Origin: Hyphomicrobiales bacterium
Lineage (GTDB): Bacteria > Pseudomonadota > Alphaproteobacteria > Rhizobiales > Beijerinckiaceae
DNA length: 64,000 nt
Assembly (NCBI GenBank): GCA_017302635.1
Contig: JAFLCX010000002.1
Location: 1-64,000 of the forward strand
Direction: 5' to 3'
Part shown: one piece after another, positions 33,454 through 41,590 of the stretch
Layout of the letters: each line of letters begins with the position of its first letter
How positions within the stretch are numbered: position 1 is the first letter of the stretch
Position numbers and translations under genes: made by a program
Notes under the pieces: model-generated
Databases searched by the model: none
Told to the model about the DNA's origin: nothing
What the model saw: the letters and a program-made list of their open reading frames with translations, nothing else

Positions 33454-34191
33454 ATGATCGAGCAGATCCTCTTTTTCGGCCTGGGCGCGCTTATGGCGGC
33501 CTTGGTGTGGCTGATCCTGCTGCCGGCTTTCTGGCGGCGCGCGACCCGCATCACTCGTGCCGCGATCGAGAGTGGTTTGCCTCTGACTGCGAACGAAATC
33601 GCCGCCGAGCATGACCGGCTCCGGGCCGAGCACGCCGTGCGCATCGGGCAGATGGAGCAAAGGCTGGACCGCATCCGCACCGACATCGTCGAGGCGCGGC
33701 GCGAAACCGGCGAGCGGCTGAAGGCGGAAGCCAAGTACCTGGATACCATTGCCGAGCGCGAGCGCCTGATTGCCGAGCGTGAGGTGGAGGCGACGGGCCT
33801 GCGCTCGCGCATCGCCGATCTCGAAGCCGAACTTGCTGCGCTCTCCGAAGCCCGCTCGCTCGCGCAGACGACGCTGACTGGCCTCGAAATCCAGCGCGAT
33901 GCCCTGACATCCAAACTCAATTCGGCGCTCGATCAGGCCGACGAACGGCGTCATGCCCTTGATGAGGCCCGGAACCAGATCGAGCGGCTGACGACGCATC
34001 TTGATGAAGAGACCCGCCGAAACGCCGAATTGCGCGCCGAGCTTCAGGCGCGAGACATCTCGTTGCGCGAACTCGAGCGCCGCGCCGCGAGCCTCGAGAA
34101 TGATGTGGCCCTCGCGCGCATCCGGCGCGGCGAGGTTTCCGCTCATGAGGCATCCGAGCAGGGTCGCGAGGTTGTTGCCCGCGTCGGATGA
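33454..34191 (+). CDS. membrane-anchored coiled-coil protein, unknown function
   Basis: 245 residues. One N-terminal membrane helix (EQILFFGLGALMAALVWLILLPAFW, 3-27), then ESGLPLTANEIAAEHDRLRAEHAV and about 170 residues of nearly continuous coiled coil rich in Glu, Arg, Ala and Leu (RIADLEAELAALSEARS, HALDEARNQIERLT). Such a layout suggests a cytoplasmic rod tethered to the inner membrane. I recognise it only as a protein type widely present in Hyphomicrobiales; function unknown. It lies 61 bp downstream of eipA and may share its transcript, giving an envelope-related context. Confidence 0.7.
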   Translation: MIEQILFFGLGALMAALVWLILLPAFWRRATRITRAAIESGLPLTANEIAAEHDRLRAEHAVRIGQMEQRLDRIRTDIVEARRETGERLKAEAKYLDTIAERERLIAEREVEATGLRSRIADLEAELAALSEARSLAQTTLTGLEIQRDALTSKLNSALDQADERRHALDEARNQIERLTTHLDEETRRNAELRAELQARDISLRELERRAASLENDVALARIRRGEVSAHEASEQGREVVARVG

Positions 34192-34380
34192 GCATTCGCC
34201 GGGCATCGCGGGACAGAATCCTGCCTCATTCGACTGCAAACTGCCTCAAATTGCGGCTTTCGATGTCGCAATTCGCGAAAATCATCCGTCTGATCTTCAC
34301 AGTTTCGCGCGGATGCTCTACGTAGTTTGCATCGTGCGGGTGAGCGCGCGAAACGATACCGACTATGAGAAGGATAGCCT

Positions 34381-34593
34381 ATGCAGACCGGAACCGTGAA
34401 ATGGTTCAACACCCAGAAAGGCTACGGCTTCATTCAGCCGGATGCCGGCGGGCCTGATGTCTTCGTCCATATCACCGCTGTCCAGCGCTCCGGCCTCGAC
34501 ACGCTCAATGAAGGTCAGAAGATCACCTATGAACTCATGACCGATCGCCGCACGGGCAAGACCGCGGCCGATCAGCTCCGCCCGGCCCAGTAA
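34381..34593 (+). CDS. cold-shock protein (CSD)
   Basis: 70 residues, a single cold-shock domain with RNA-binding motifs KGYGFIQP (RNP1) and VFVHITAV (RNP2). Acts as an RNA chaperone. Preceded by AGAAGG and by 190 bp of non-coding DNA that may contain a long leader, as is common in cspA-type genes. A hairpin follows at 34606. Confidence 0.95.
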   Translation: MQTGTVKWFNTQKGYGFIQPDAGGPDVFVHITAVQRSGLDTLNEGQKITYELMTDRRTGKTAADQLRPAQ

Positions 34594-34605
34594 GGGTCGG
34601 TCCCC

Positions 34606-34625
34606 GGGAGGGCGATGACCCTCCC
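34606..34625 (+). terminator. hairpin after the cold-shock gene
   Basis: GGGAGGG-CGATGA-CCCTCCC, a perfect 7-bp stem 13 bp past the stop, followed by a C/T-rich run and not a clean T tract. Probably a weak terminator. Confidence 0.55.
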
Positions 34626-34683
34626 CCTGTTGTCCTCACGGGCATGCAACCGGGCTTCGTGTTTTGCGCCGGCAACAGCGGTT

Positions 34684-35853
34684 TTATCCCGCATTTCCCT
34701 GCAGATAGCGCATTGCAGCTTCGACGCCGCCCGGCTTGTGCGGAATACGCGCGCTCGCGAGCCCCATTTCCACACCGGATAGCGTTCCCGTGACCATCAG
34801 GTCATGGAAATCGCCCAAGTGCCCGATGCGGAACACGCGATCGGCGAGTTTTCCCAAGCCATTGCCGAGGCTCATGTTCGAGCGCTCCAGAATGATTTTC
34901 CGCAGCCCATCGGCCGAATGTCCCTCGGGCAGAAACACGGCCGTCAGCGACGAGGAATAATCCGAGGGCCTGGCGCAAACCGTCTCGAAACCCCAGTGCC
35001 GCACGGCACGCCGTGTGGCTTCCGCCGCTCGGTCATGCCGGGCGAAAACATTGTCCATCCCTTCGTCTTCCAGCATGTCGAGCGCCACTTTCAGGCCCTG
35101 CAGCATGTTGGTGGCGGGTGTGTAGGGAAAAAAACCCTTGGCGTTGATCGCGATCATCTCCTCCCAATCCCAGAAAGAGCGCGGGAAACGGGCCGATGCC
35201 GATGCTTTCAGCGCCTTGTCCGAGACGGCATTGAACGAGAGCCCCGGCGGCAGCATCAGCCCCTTCTGCGAGCCCGCAACCGTGACATCGACACCCCATT
35301 CGTCGTGGCGGTAATCGATCGAGGCCAGCGAGGAAATCGTATCGACCATCAGCAAGGCCGGGTGTCCGGCTTTGTCGATCGCACGCCGCACCGCCGCGAT
35401 ATCCGTCACGCAACCGGTCGAGGTTTCGTTGTGCACCACGCAGACGGCCTTGATCGCATGCGCCTTGTCCTCCCTGAGCCGTGCCTCGATCGCCGCGGCA
35501 TCGGCCCCCGCTCGCCAATCCGAGGTGATGAACTCCGCTTCGATCCCGAGCTTTTTCGCCATCCTGTTCCACAGCGTCGCGAACCAGCCGGTCTCGAACA
35601 TCACCACCTTGTCGCCGGGCGAGAGTGTGTTGACGAGCGCGGCTTCCCACGCCCCCGTGCCGGAGGCGGGGTAGATGATCACCGGGTTCTTCGTGCGGAA
35701 CACGCCTCGGATGCGCGTGAGCACATCGAGGCCGAGCTTGCCGAATTCCGGCCCGCGGTGATCGATCGTCGGTTTTGCCATCGCGGCCAGCACTGCGAGC
35801 GGAGTGTTGGTGGGGCCGGGGATTTGCAGGAAGTGACGACCGGGCGCGTTCAT
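34684..35853 (-). CDS. class V aminotransferase (serine/alanine/aspartate-glyoxylate type)
   Basis: 389 residues from the ATG at 35853. PLP enzyme of the alanine-glyoxylate / serine-glyoxylate family: LQIPGPTNTPLAVLAAM at the start, SGTGAWEAALVNTLSPGD, CVVHNETSTG, LLMVDTISSLASIDYR and the PLP lysine in TVAGSQKGLMLPPGL (about residue 200). Transfers an amino group to glyoxylate. Substrate amino acid cannot be fixed; serine, alanine and aspartate (BhcA type) are all possible. It is divergent from a 2-hydroxyacid dehydrogenase that could make glyoxylate from glycolate. A strong hairpin (35884-35913) lies 30 bp upstream. Confidence 0.85.
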   Translation of the reverse strand: MNAPGRHFLQIPGPTNTPLAVLAAMAKPTIDHRGPEFGKLGLDVLTRIRGVFRTKNPVIIYPASGTGAWEAALVNTLSPGDKVVMFETGWFATLWNRMAKKLGIEAEFITSDWRAGADAAAIEARLREDKAHAIKAVCVVHNETSTGCVTDIAAVRRAIDKAGHPALLMVDTISSLASIDYRHDEWGVDVTVAGSQKGLMLPPGLSFNAVSDKALKASASARFPRSFWDWEEMIAINAKGFFPYTPATNMLQGLKVALDMLEDEGMDNVFARHDRAAEATRRAVRHWGFETVCARPSDYSSSLTAVFLPEGHSADGLRKIILERSNMSLGNGLGKLADRVFRIGHLGDFHDLMVTGTLSGVEMGLASARIPHKPGGVEAAMRYLQGNAG

Positions 35854-35883
35854 GGCTTTTCTCTCAGAGTTGCTGCTGCGGGC

Positions 35884-35913
35884 GAGACACGATCGGGGTT
35901 CCGGTCGTGTCTC
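35884..35913. promoter_or_regulatory. long perfect hairpin in the aminotransferase leader
   Basis: GAGACACGA (35884-35892) pairs with TCGTGTCTC (35905-35913). The stem extends inward (T-G, C-G, G-C, G-C) to 13 pairs with a 4-nt loop. It lies 30 bp upstream of the aminotransferase ATG; it could be an operator for the GntR protein at 39.0 kb or an RNA leader structure. Confidence 0.55.
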
Positions 35914-35942
35914 ATGACTGACCGACAGGGTTGGTGATTTCG

Positions 35943-35982
35943 ACTTGTGAATTTTGTATTTTGTATTATAAAAATCGTCAAG
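35943..35982. promoter_or_regulatory. AT-rich divergent promoter with short repeats
   Basis: Strikingly AT-rich for this genome. CTTG...CAAG (35944 and 35979) flank two copies of ATTTTGTATT-like sequence, the second forming a loose dyad ATTTT...AAAAT (35958-35975). Likely -10/-35 and regulator-binding region for the aminotransferase and the dehydrogenase. Confidence 0.4.
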
Positions 35983-36059
35983 TGAGGATCGAGAAGTTCC
36001 ATAATCAATGGTTCTGCATGCAGCAAAATCATGCCATCGAGCGTATGAAACGAGGTCAG

Positions 36060-38999
36060 ATGGGTCATCAGCCGCCGCTTTCCCGCACCACTTTGCCCCG
36101 TCCAGTGCCGGTGGGTGCGCGCGATGTCGCGCTGGAGCGCCGCCTGAGAAAAGCACTCGAGGGCGAGGTCGCCTTTGACGCTTTCACGCGCGGGCGCTAC
36201 GCAACGGACGCCTCCATCTACCAGATCATGCCACACGGCGTGGTGTTCCCCCGTTCCGCACTCGATATCGCGGCCACACTCGAGATTGCGCGCGAAGCGG
36301 GCGTGCCGGTAATCGTTCGGGGCGGAGGCACCTCGCAGAATGGTCAACCGATCGGCGCGGGGCTGGTTATTGATTGTTCCCGATATTTCAATCATTTGAT
36401 TGACTATGACTCTGCTTCGCGCCGCGTGCGGGTCCAGCCGGGCATGGTGCTGGAGCGCCTCAATGCGCGCTTGCGGGCGGACGGGCTTTTCTTCCCTGTC
36501 GAGCCATCCACGGCCTCACGTTGCACGATCGGCGGTATGGCGGGCAACAATTCGTGCGGAGCGCGCAGTCTCGTTTTCGGCAAGATGGTCGATAATGTCC
36601 TCTCGATCGATGCCCTGTTGGCGGATGGCGCGGCCATGCATTTTGGCGCCCGCTCCACGATGGGACAGCACGCGCTCGCCGATGGAATGATCGCGATCGC
36701 CGCACGCGAGCGAGACGAAATTCTTCAACGATACCCGCAGGTTCAGCGGCGCGTGGGAGGCTACAATCTCGACGCGCTGCTCGTGCCAGATCCCAATCTT
36801 GCGCATCTGATGGTGGGGTCCGAGGGAACGCTCGCGGCTTTCACCGCGCTCGAATTGAAGCTCACACCCCTGCCGAAATTCCGGGCGATGGGCGTGTGCC
36901 ACTTTCCCAGTTTCCGCGCCGCAATGGAGACGACGAAGCCGATCGTCGATCTGAAGCCGATCGCGGTTGAACTCGTTGATAACAATATTCTTTCTCTCGG
37001 AGCCGATATCCCGCTCTTTGTTTCGACATTGGCGAAAATCACCCGTGGCAAGCCCGATTGCCTCCTGCTCACCGAATTTGCCGGTGATAACCGGGAGGTC
37101 CTTGCGCAGGATCTCAGGCGCCTTGATCAGTGCATGGCGGATCACGGCTTCCCGAATGCAGTTGTCGAAGTGCTGGATGTTTCAACGCAAAAACAGGTCT
37201 GGGAGGTGCGCGAGGCCTGTCTCAACATCATGATGTCGATGAAGGGTGACGCGAAACCCGTCTCCTTCATTGAGGATTGCGCCGTGCCGCTGGAACACCT
37301 TGCCGATTACACGGATGCTGTGACGCAAGTGTTTGAAAAACACGGCACGCGCGGCACCTGGTATGCGCATGCGAGCGTCGGCTGCCTGCATGTCCGGCCG
37401 ATCCTGAACATGAAAACTGAAAGCGGAATCAAGGCGATGCGCTCCATCGCCGATGAAACGGCCGAGCTCGTGCGCCGCTTCAAGGGCTCTTACTCGGGCG
37501 AGCATGGCGATGGCATTTCCCGCTCCGATTATGTAGAGCCGATGTTCGGAGCCCGCCTGACCCGCGCCTTCGAGGAGGTGAAGGCTGGTTTCGACCCAAC
37601 CAATCGGCTCAATCCGGGGAAAATTACGCAGCCTTATCCAATGGATGACCGCAGTTTGATGCGGTTCGAAGAGGGTTATCAGGCAAGCCTGCCGGCATCT
37701 CCTGCTTTCGACTGGAGCGAATGGGGCGGCTTCGGCGGCGCGGTCGAAATGTGCAACAACAACGGCACCTGCCGCAAGGCGGCGGGTGGTGCGATGTGCC
37801 CCTCCTACCGTGTCACCGGCGACGAGACGCATGTCACACGCGGCCGGGCCAACGCGTTGCGTCTCGCAATTTCCGGACAATTAGGGAAAGATGCGTTTTT
37901 TTCCAATGAGATGAAAGAGGCCATGAGCCTCTGCGTCGGTTGCAAATCCTGCAAGCGCGAGTGCCCGACCGGCGTTGATATGGCCCGGATGAAGATGGAG
38001 TTCCAGCACCATCACACGGCGAAATTCGGGCTCACCCTGCGCGATCGCCTAGTGGGTTGGCTGCCCCGTTATGCGCCGCTGGCCGCAAAAATCGCCCCGT
38101 TGCTCAATGCCACAAACCGCCTTTCGCCGTTGCGGTGGCTGATGGAAAAAACAGTTGGCTTTGCCGCCCGACGCCCACTCCCCGAATGGCGAACGCCTTG
38201 GCAGGAAAAGGGAAATCCTGCCAAACCGGGCGACGTGAAAGGCGATGGGCTCGATCTTGTCCTCTTTGGGGATACCTTCAACCGGGCCTTCGAGCCGGAG
38301 AATCTCGCGGCGGCGGAGCGCGTGCTGAAAGCTGCCGGATATCGACTTCACCGCGTCGATATCGGCGCCGGCGCCCGGCCCGCCTGTTGCGGGCGGACCT
38401 TCCTCTCGGTTGGCCGGGTCGATGAGGCTCGCAAAGAAGCGGGGCGGCTCATCGAGGCCTATCTTCCCTTCGTCGAGCGCGGGGCGCGCATTGTCGGTCT
38501 GGAGCCGTCATGCCTGCTGACTTTGCGCGATGAAATGCCGGCTTTCATGCCTGGCGCGGGGGCGAGAGCCATCGCGCGGGCTGCGTTCCTGATTGAGGAA
38601 GTGCTCGCGAATGATATGGAATCGCAGCAGATTTCGCTGGCCTTCGACGATCAGAACGGACGCATCGCGCATCTGCATGGCCATTGCCACCAGAAGGCTG
38701 CGGATGCGATGGGCGTGGTGCAAGCCTGCCTCGCGGCGGTGCCGGGACTGGTGATCCGGCCGATTGAATCGAGTTGCTGCGGCATGGCGGGGAGTTTCGG
38801 CTATCAGGCTGAAACGCTCGACATTTCGATGCGGATGGCGGAGCTCTCGCTGCTGCCGGTTGTGCGTGAGGCTCGCCCGGATGACCTGATTGTGGCGGAT
38901 GGCACATCCTGCCGTCACCAGATCGCGGATGGAGCGGCTCGCGAGGCCCTGCACGTTGTGCGCGTTCTTGATAAATTCATGAAAAAACTAGAGAAATAA
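36060..38999 (+). CDS. FAD- and Fe-S-dependent 2-hydroxyacid dehydrogenase (YdiJ/GlcD-GlcF fusion type)
   Basis: 979 residues. N-terminal FAD_binding_4 domain (about 50-260: VVFPRSALDIAATLEIAREAGVPVIVRGGGTSQNGQPIG, described by segment; IGGMAGNNSCGARS), FAD-oxidase C domain to about 560 (SGEHGDGISRSDYV), a 4Fe-4S region with MCNNNGTCRKAAGG and CVGCKSCKRECPTG (about 620-690), and two CCG heterodisulfide-type motifs (PACCGRTF, SSCCGMAG) at the end. This is the D-2-hydroxyglutarate/D-lactate/glycolate dehydrogenase architecture passing electrons to the respiratory chain. ATG 36060 chosen for the AGG before it; ATG at 36045 is an alternative. The regulator gene follows after 3 bp. Confidence 0.9.
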   Translation: MGHQPPLSRTTLPRPVPVGARDVALERRLRKALEGEVAFDAFTRGRYATDASIYQIMPHGVVFPRSALDIAATLEIAREAGVPVIVRGGGTSQNGQPIGAGLVIDCSRYFNHLIDYDSASRRVRVQPGMVLERLNARLRADGLFFPVEPSTASRCTIGGMAGNNSCGARSLVFGKMVDNVLSIDALLADGAAMHFGARSTMGQHALADGMIAIAARERDEILQRYPQVQRRVGGYNLDALLVPDPNLAHLMVGSEGTLAAFTALELKLTPLPKFRAMGVCHFPSFRAAMETTKPIVDLKPIAVELVDNNILSLGADIPLFVSTLAKITRGKPDCLLLTEFAGDNREVLAQDLRRLDQCMADHGFPNAVVEVLDVSTQKQVWEVREACLNIMMSMKGDAKPVSFIEDCAVPLEHLADYTDAVTQVFEKHGTRGTWYAHASVGCLHVRPILNMKTESGIKAMRSIADETAELVRRFKGSYSGEHGDGISRSDYVEPMFGARLTRAFEEVKAGFDPTNRLNPGKITQPYPMDDRSLMRFEEGYQASLPASPAFDWSEWGGFGGAVEMCNNNGTCRKAAGGAMCPSYRVTGDETHVTRGRANALRLAISGQLGKDAFFSNEMKEAMSLCVGCKSCKRECPTGVDMARMKMEFQHHHTAKFGLTLRDRLVGWLPRYAPLAAKIAPLLNATNRLSPLRWLMEKTVGFAARRPLPEWRTPWQEKGNPAKPGDVKGDGLDLVLFGDTFNRAFEPENLAAAERVLKAAGYRLHRVDIGAGARPACCGRTFLSVGRVDEARKEAGRLIEAYLPFVERGARIVGLEPSCLLTLRDEMPAFMPGAGARAIARAAFLIEEVLANDMESQQISLAFDDQNGRIAHLHGHCHQKAADAMGVVQACLAAVPGLVIRPIESSCCGMAGSFGYQAETLDISMRMAELSLLPVVREARPDDLIVADGTSCRHQIADGAAREALHVVRVLDKFMKKLEK

Positions 39000-39002
39000 C
39001 TC

Positions 39003-39716
39003 ATGCCTCGTATCTCGGCCGCTGAAGGCATCACCCGCCGCTACCTGCATGACGAGGTTGCGGACCGACTGCGTGCGCTCATCCTTGCGGGTGAGCTGGC
39101 GCCCATGTCACGGGTCAATGAGTTGGAACTCGCAGAACGCTTCGGGATTTCGCGCACGCCGATGCGCGAGGCGATCAAGATCCTTTCTTCGGAAGGACTG
39201 CTCGAATTGCTGCCCAATCGTGGCGCACGCGTCGCAACCATCAGCGAGGCAGAGATTGACGAGATGCTGGAAGTCATCGCGGGGCTTGAGGCCAATGCCG
39301 CGCGTCTCGCCGCCCGGCGCATCACCGAAGCTGAAATTGCGCGAATCACCAAGGACCACGACGCGATGGTTGCAGCTTTCGAGGCCGGTGATGAGCTGCG
39401 CTATTTCGCGCTCAATCGCGCCATCCACGAAAAGATGATGCTGGCTGCGAAGAACGCGACCCTAGCCCAGATCTATGCGAGCCTTTCGAGCCGCATCCAG
39501 CGTTTTCGCTATTCTGCACACAAGACCGGCGAGCAATGGCAGCGCGCGGTGGAAGAGCATGTCGAGATGCTGCGGCTGCTCAAGGCTCGTGACGGCGAGG
39601 CGCTCGCGCGGCTGATGGAGGCGCATATTCTGGGCAAGAAAGCGCCGATCGCGGCCGCTTATGGTACGAAAAACCCGCCGGCGCGCATGCGCATCCGGCG
39701 GGTCGAGGCCGATTGA
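39003..39716 (+). CDS. GntR family transcriptional regulator (FCD/FadR type)
   Basis: 237 residues. Winged helix at the N-terminus (YLHDEVADRLRALILAGELAP, LELAERFGISRTPMREAIKILSSEGLLEL) and an all-helical FCD ligand domain (about 85-220) with metal ligands in DELRYFALNRAIHEKMMLAA (Asp/His) and EHVEMLRLLKARD. FCD regulators usually sense small carboxylates. Cotranscribed with the dehydrogenase (3-bp gap), so it probably controls that unit and the divergent aminotransferase; the natural ligand may be glycolate, glyoxylate or a related acid. Confidence 0.9.
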   Translation: MPRISAAEGITRRYLHDEVADRLRALILAGELAPMSRVNELELAERFGISRTPMREAIKILSSEGLLELLPNRGARVATISEAEIDEMLEVIAGLEANAARLAARRITEAEIARITKDHDAMVAAFEAGDELRYFALNRAIHEKMMLAAKNATLAQIYASLSSRIQRFRYSAHKTGEQWQRAVEEHVEMLRLLKARDGEALARLMEAHILGKKAPIAAAYGTKNPPARMRIRRVEAD

Positions 39717-39733
39717 ATGGTCTTTTTCTTCAG

Positions 39734-40741
39734 TTAGTTGATAGAAACCTTTGCGTCCTTGACGACCTTGCCCCATTTGGCGATCTCGGCCGAAACGAAC
39801 TTCCCGAACGCATCTCCGTAGATATCGGGCGTGGGCGAACCGTTCTGGAGCCAGACCTTTTGGATCTGCTCGGTCGCGAGGGCTTTCCTGATCTCGGCCT
39901 TCATACGCTCGGTGATTTCGGGCGGCGTGCCCTTGATCGCCCAGACGGCATACCAGGTCGAGACGTTATAGCCCTTGACTCCCGCTTCCTCGGCGGTCGG
40001 CACATTGGGCAGGGCCTGCAACCGCTGCGGGGCAGCCACGCCGAGGCCGACAAGATTGCCGCCCTGAATCTGCGGCGCGGAGGTGCCGGCACCGTCGAAC
40101 ATCATCTCGATCTTTCCGGCGACGAGGTCCTGCATGGCCGGCCCGGCACCCCGGTAGGGCACATGGACGAGATCGAGTCCGGCGACGATCTTGAACAATT
40201 CGCCTGCGAGATGATGCGTCGTGCCATTGCCGGCCGAACCGAAATTCACCTTGCCCGGGTTGGCCTTGGCATGGGCGATGAAATCGGCGAGCGTTTTCAC
40301 ATTCGGCAGGGCCTTGGGCGAGATCGAGATCACTTGCGGCGGCATGGCGATCACGCCGATCGGCACGAAATCCTTTTCGAGATCGTATTCAAGCTTGGCG
40401 TAGATCGCCGGCGCGATGGTGTGATGCGCTGCACCGACGAAGAAGGTGTAGCCATCCGGTGCCATTTTCGCGGCCTGCCCGGCACCGAGCGTGCCGCCTG
40501 CACCGCCGCGATTGTCGATGATGACGCGTTGGTTGAGCTGCTGGTCGAGCTGGGCGGCGAGGGGCCGCGCGAAGGCATCGGTGCCGCCACCTGCCGGGAA
40601 GGGGTTGATCAGGGTAATCGGCCGCGCCGTGGGCCACGCCTGTGCCAGCGCCGCCTGCGGCGCGAGGCTGGCCGCAAGCCCGAGCGTCAGCCCCGCCAGC
40701 AACGCACGGCGTGTCGGCGCATTCAGGTGAATTTTCGTCAT
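39734..40741 (-). CDS. Bug-family solute-binding protein (TctC type)
   Basis: 335 residues from the third ATG of a MMM run (40741), which has AGGGAG at 6 nt. Tat-like/Sec signal peptide (APTRRALLAGLTLGLAASLAPQAALAQ). Mature protein is a tripartite tricarboxylate transporter receptor: WPTARPITLINPFPAGGGTDAFARPLA, QRVIIDNRGGAGGTLGAGQAAKMAPDGYT, and the carboxylate-loop region NFGSAGNGTTHHLAGELFK. Binds a carboxylate in the periplasm. The membrane partners TctA/TctB are not in the window. It lies 126 bp downstream of the MatR-like regulator on the same strand, so malonate is a plausible ligand (inference). Confidence 0.88.
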   Translation of the reverse strand: MTKIHLNAPTRRALLAGLTLGLAASLAPQAALAQAWPTARPITLINPFPAGGGTDAFARPLAAQLDQQLNQRVIIDNRGGAGGTLGAGQAAKMAPDGYTFFVGAAHHTIAPAIYAKLEYDLEKDFVPIGVIAMPPQVISISPKALPNVKTLADFIAHAKANPGKVNFGSAGNGTTHHLAGELFKIVAGLDLVHVPYRGAGPAMQDLVAGKIEMMFDGAGTSAPQIQGGNLVGLGVAAPQRLQALPNVPTAEEAGVKGYNVSTWYAVWAIKGTPPEITERMKAEIRKALATEQIQKVWLQNGSPTPDIYGDAFGKFVSAEIAKWGKVVKDAKVSIN

Positions 40742-40867
40742 CATCATCTCCCTCAATGCCGGCTTCTTTGGCCGGGCTCTGGTGTTTCCTAACCCATTTT
40801 TCCGGCTTTTCGCCGGTTTTTGTTCAGGCCTTGCGGCCGTATTTCTCCTGTGTCCGAGCCAGGATTG

Positions 40868-41533
40868 TCATGCCGCATTCAATTGCGCGAGGCTCGCGAC
40901 CAGATCGGAAAAGCGTTCGCCCTGCACCCTCACATGGTCGCGCAACGCCGCCGCGGCCGCTTCGCCATCCCCCGCTTCAAGATGACCGATGATGGACTCA
41001 TGCTCGGAAAAGGAGGTCTGAACCCTGTTGCGCACGCGCAATTGCAGCCGGCGATAGGGCCGCAGACGCTTTTGCAGGCTTGCCGCCTCGCTGGCGAGGA
41101 ATCCGTTGCCCGAGAGGCGATAAATCGCCTGATGAAAGGCCTCGTTCGCGGCGTAATAGGCGTCGGGATCGTCGCGATTCCTCGCGCATTGCGCCTGAGC
41201 GGATTGGAGCGCCGCAAGTCCTTCCGCCGAAACCCTGCGGGCCGCGAGCCGCGCGCACATGGCCTCGAGTTCCGCCATCACCTCGAACATCTCATAGAGC
41301 CGCTCAGGGCTCGCCACAGCGACGGTCGCGCCGCGCCGAGGCCGGATTTCGATCAATCCTGCCGCTGCAAGCTGCTGAAGCGCCTCTCGGATCGGAGTGC
41401 GCGAAACGCCGAACCGCGCTGCGAGCGCGGTCTCATCGAGCCGCGATCCGGGCGCGAACTCGCCCCAGGCGATCGCGTTTTCCAGTTCCTCGCGGACCTT
41501 TGCCGCTGCGTTGGATTGACTTGCATTCTTCAT
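40868..41533 (-). CDS. matR: GntR/FCD regulator, MatR-like malonate repressor
   Basis: 221 residues from the ATG at 41533. Winged helix with KVREELENAIAWGEFAPGSRLDETALAARFGVSRTPIREAL and an FCD domain (YYAANEAFHQAIYRLSGN, SFSEHESIIGHLEAGD) with metal-ligand His residues. It is divergent from matA, and a perfect palindrome CTTGTATACAAG lies in the gap, closely matching the TCTTGTA/TACACGA operator known for Rhizobium MatR. It probably represses matAB and itself until malonate is present. Confidence 0.85.
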   Translation of the reverse strand: MKNASQSNAAAKVREELENAIAWGEFAPGSRLDETALAARFGVSRTPIREALQQLAAAGLIEIRPRRGATVAVASPERLYEMFEVMAELEAMCARLAARRVSAEGLAALQSAQAQCARNRDDPDAYYAANEAFHQAIYRLSGNGFLASEAASLQKRLRPYRRLQLRVRNRVQTSFSEHESIIGHLEAGDGEAAAAALRDHVRVQGERFSDLVASLAQLNAA

Positions 41534-41540
41534 GTCCGCT

Positions 41541-41552
41541 CTTGTATACAAG
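41541..41552. promoter_or_regulatory. MatR operator, primary palindrome
   Basis: CTTGTATACAAG, a perfect 12-bp palindrome (TCTTGTATACAAGA with one more matched pair) 7 bp from the matR ATG and 38 bp from matA. Closely matches the known MatR operator of Rhizobium. Confidence 0.8.
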
Positions 41553-41558
41553 AAAAAG

Positions 41559-41573
41559 ATTGCGGTATGCAAT
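41559..41573. promoter_or_regulatory. second palindrome in the matR/matA gap
   Basis: ATTGC-GGTAT-GCAAT, perfect 5-bp arms, starting 6 nt after the primary operator and close to the matA ribosome site. Could be a second regulator site or part of the promoter. Confidence 0.45.
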
Positions 41574-41590
41574 AGCCCTGAGCGGGGAGC

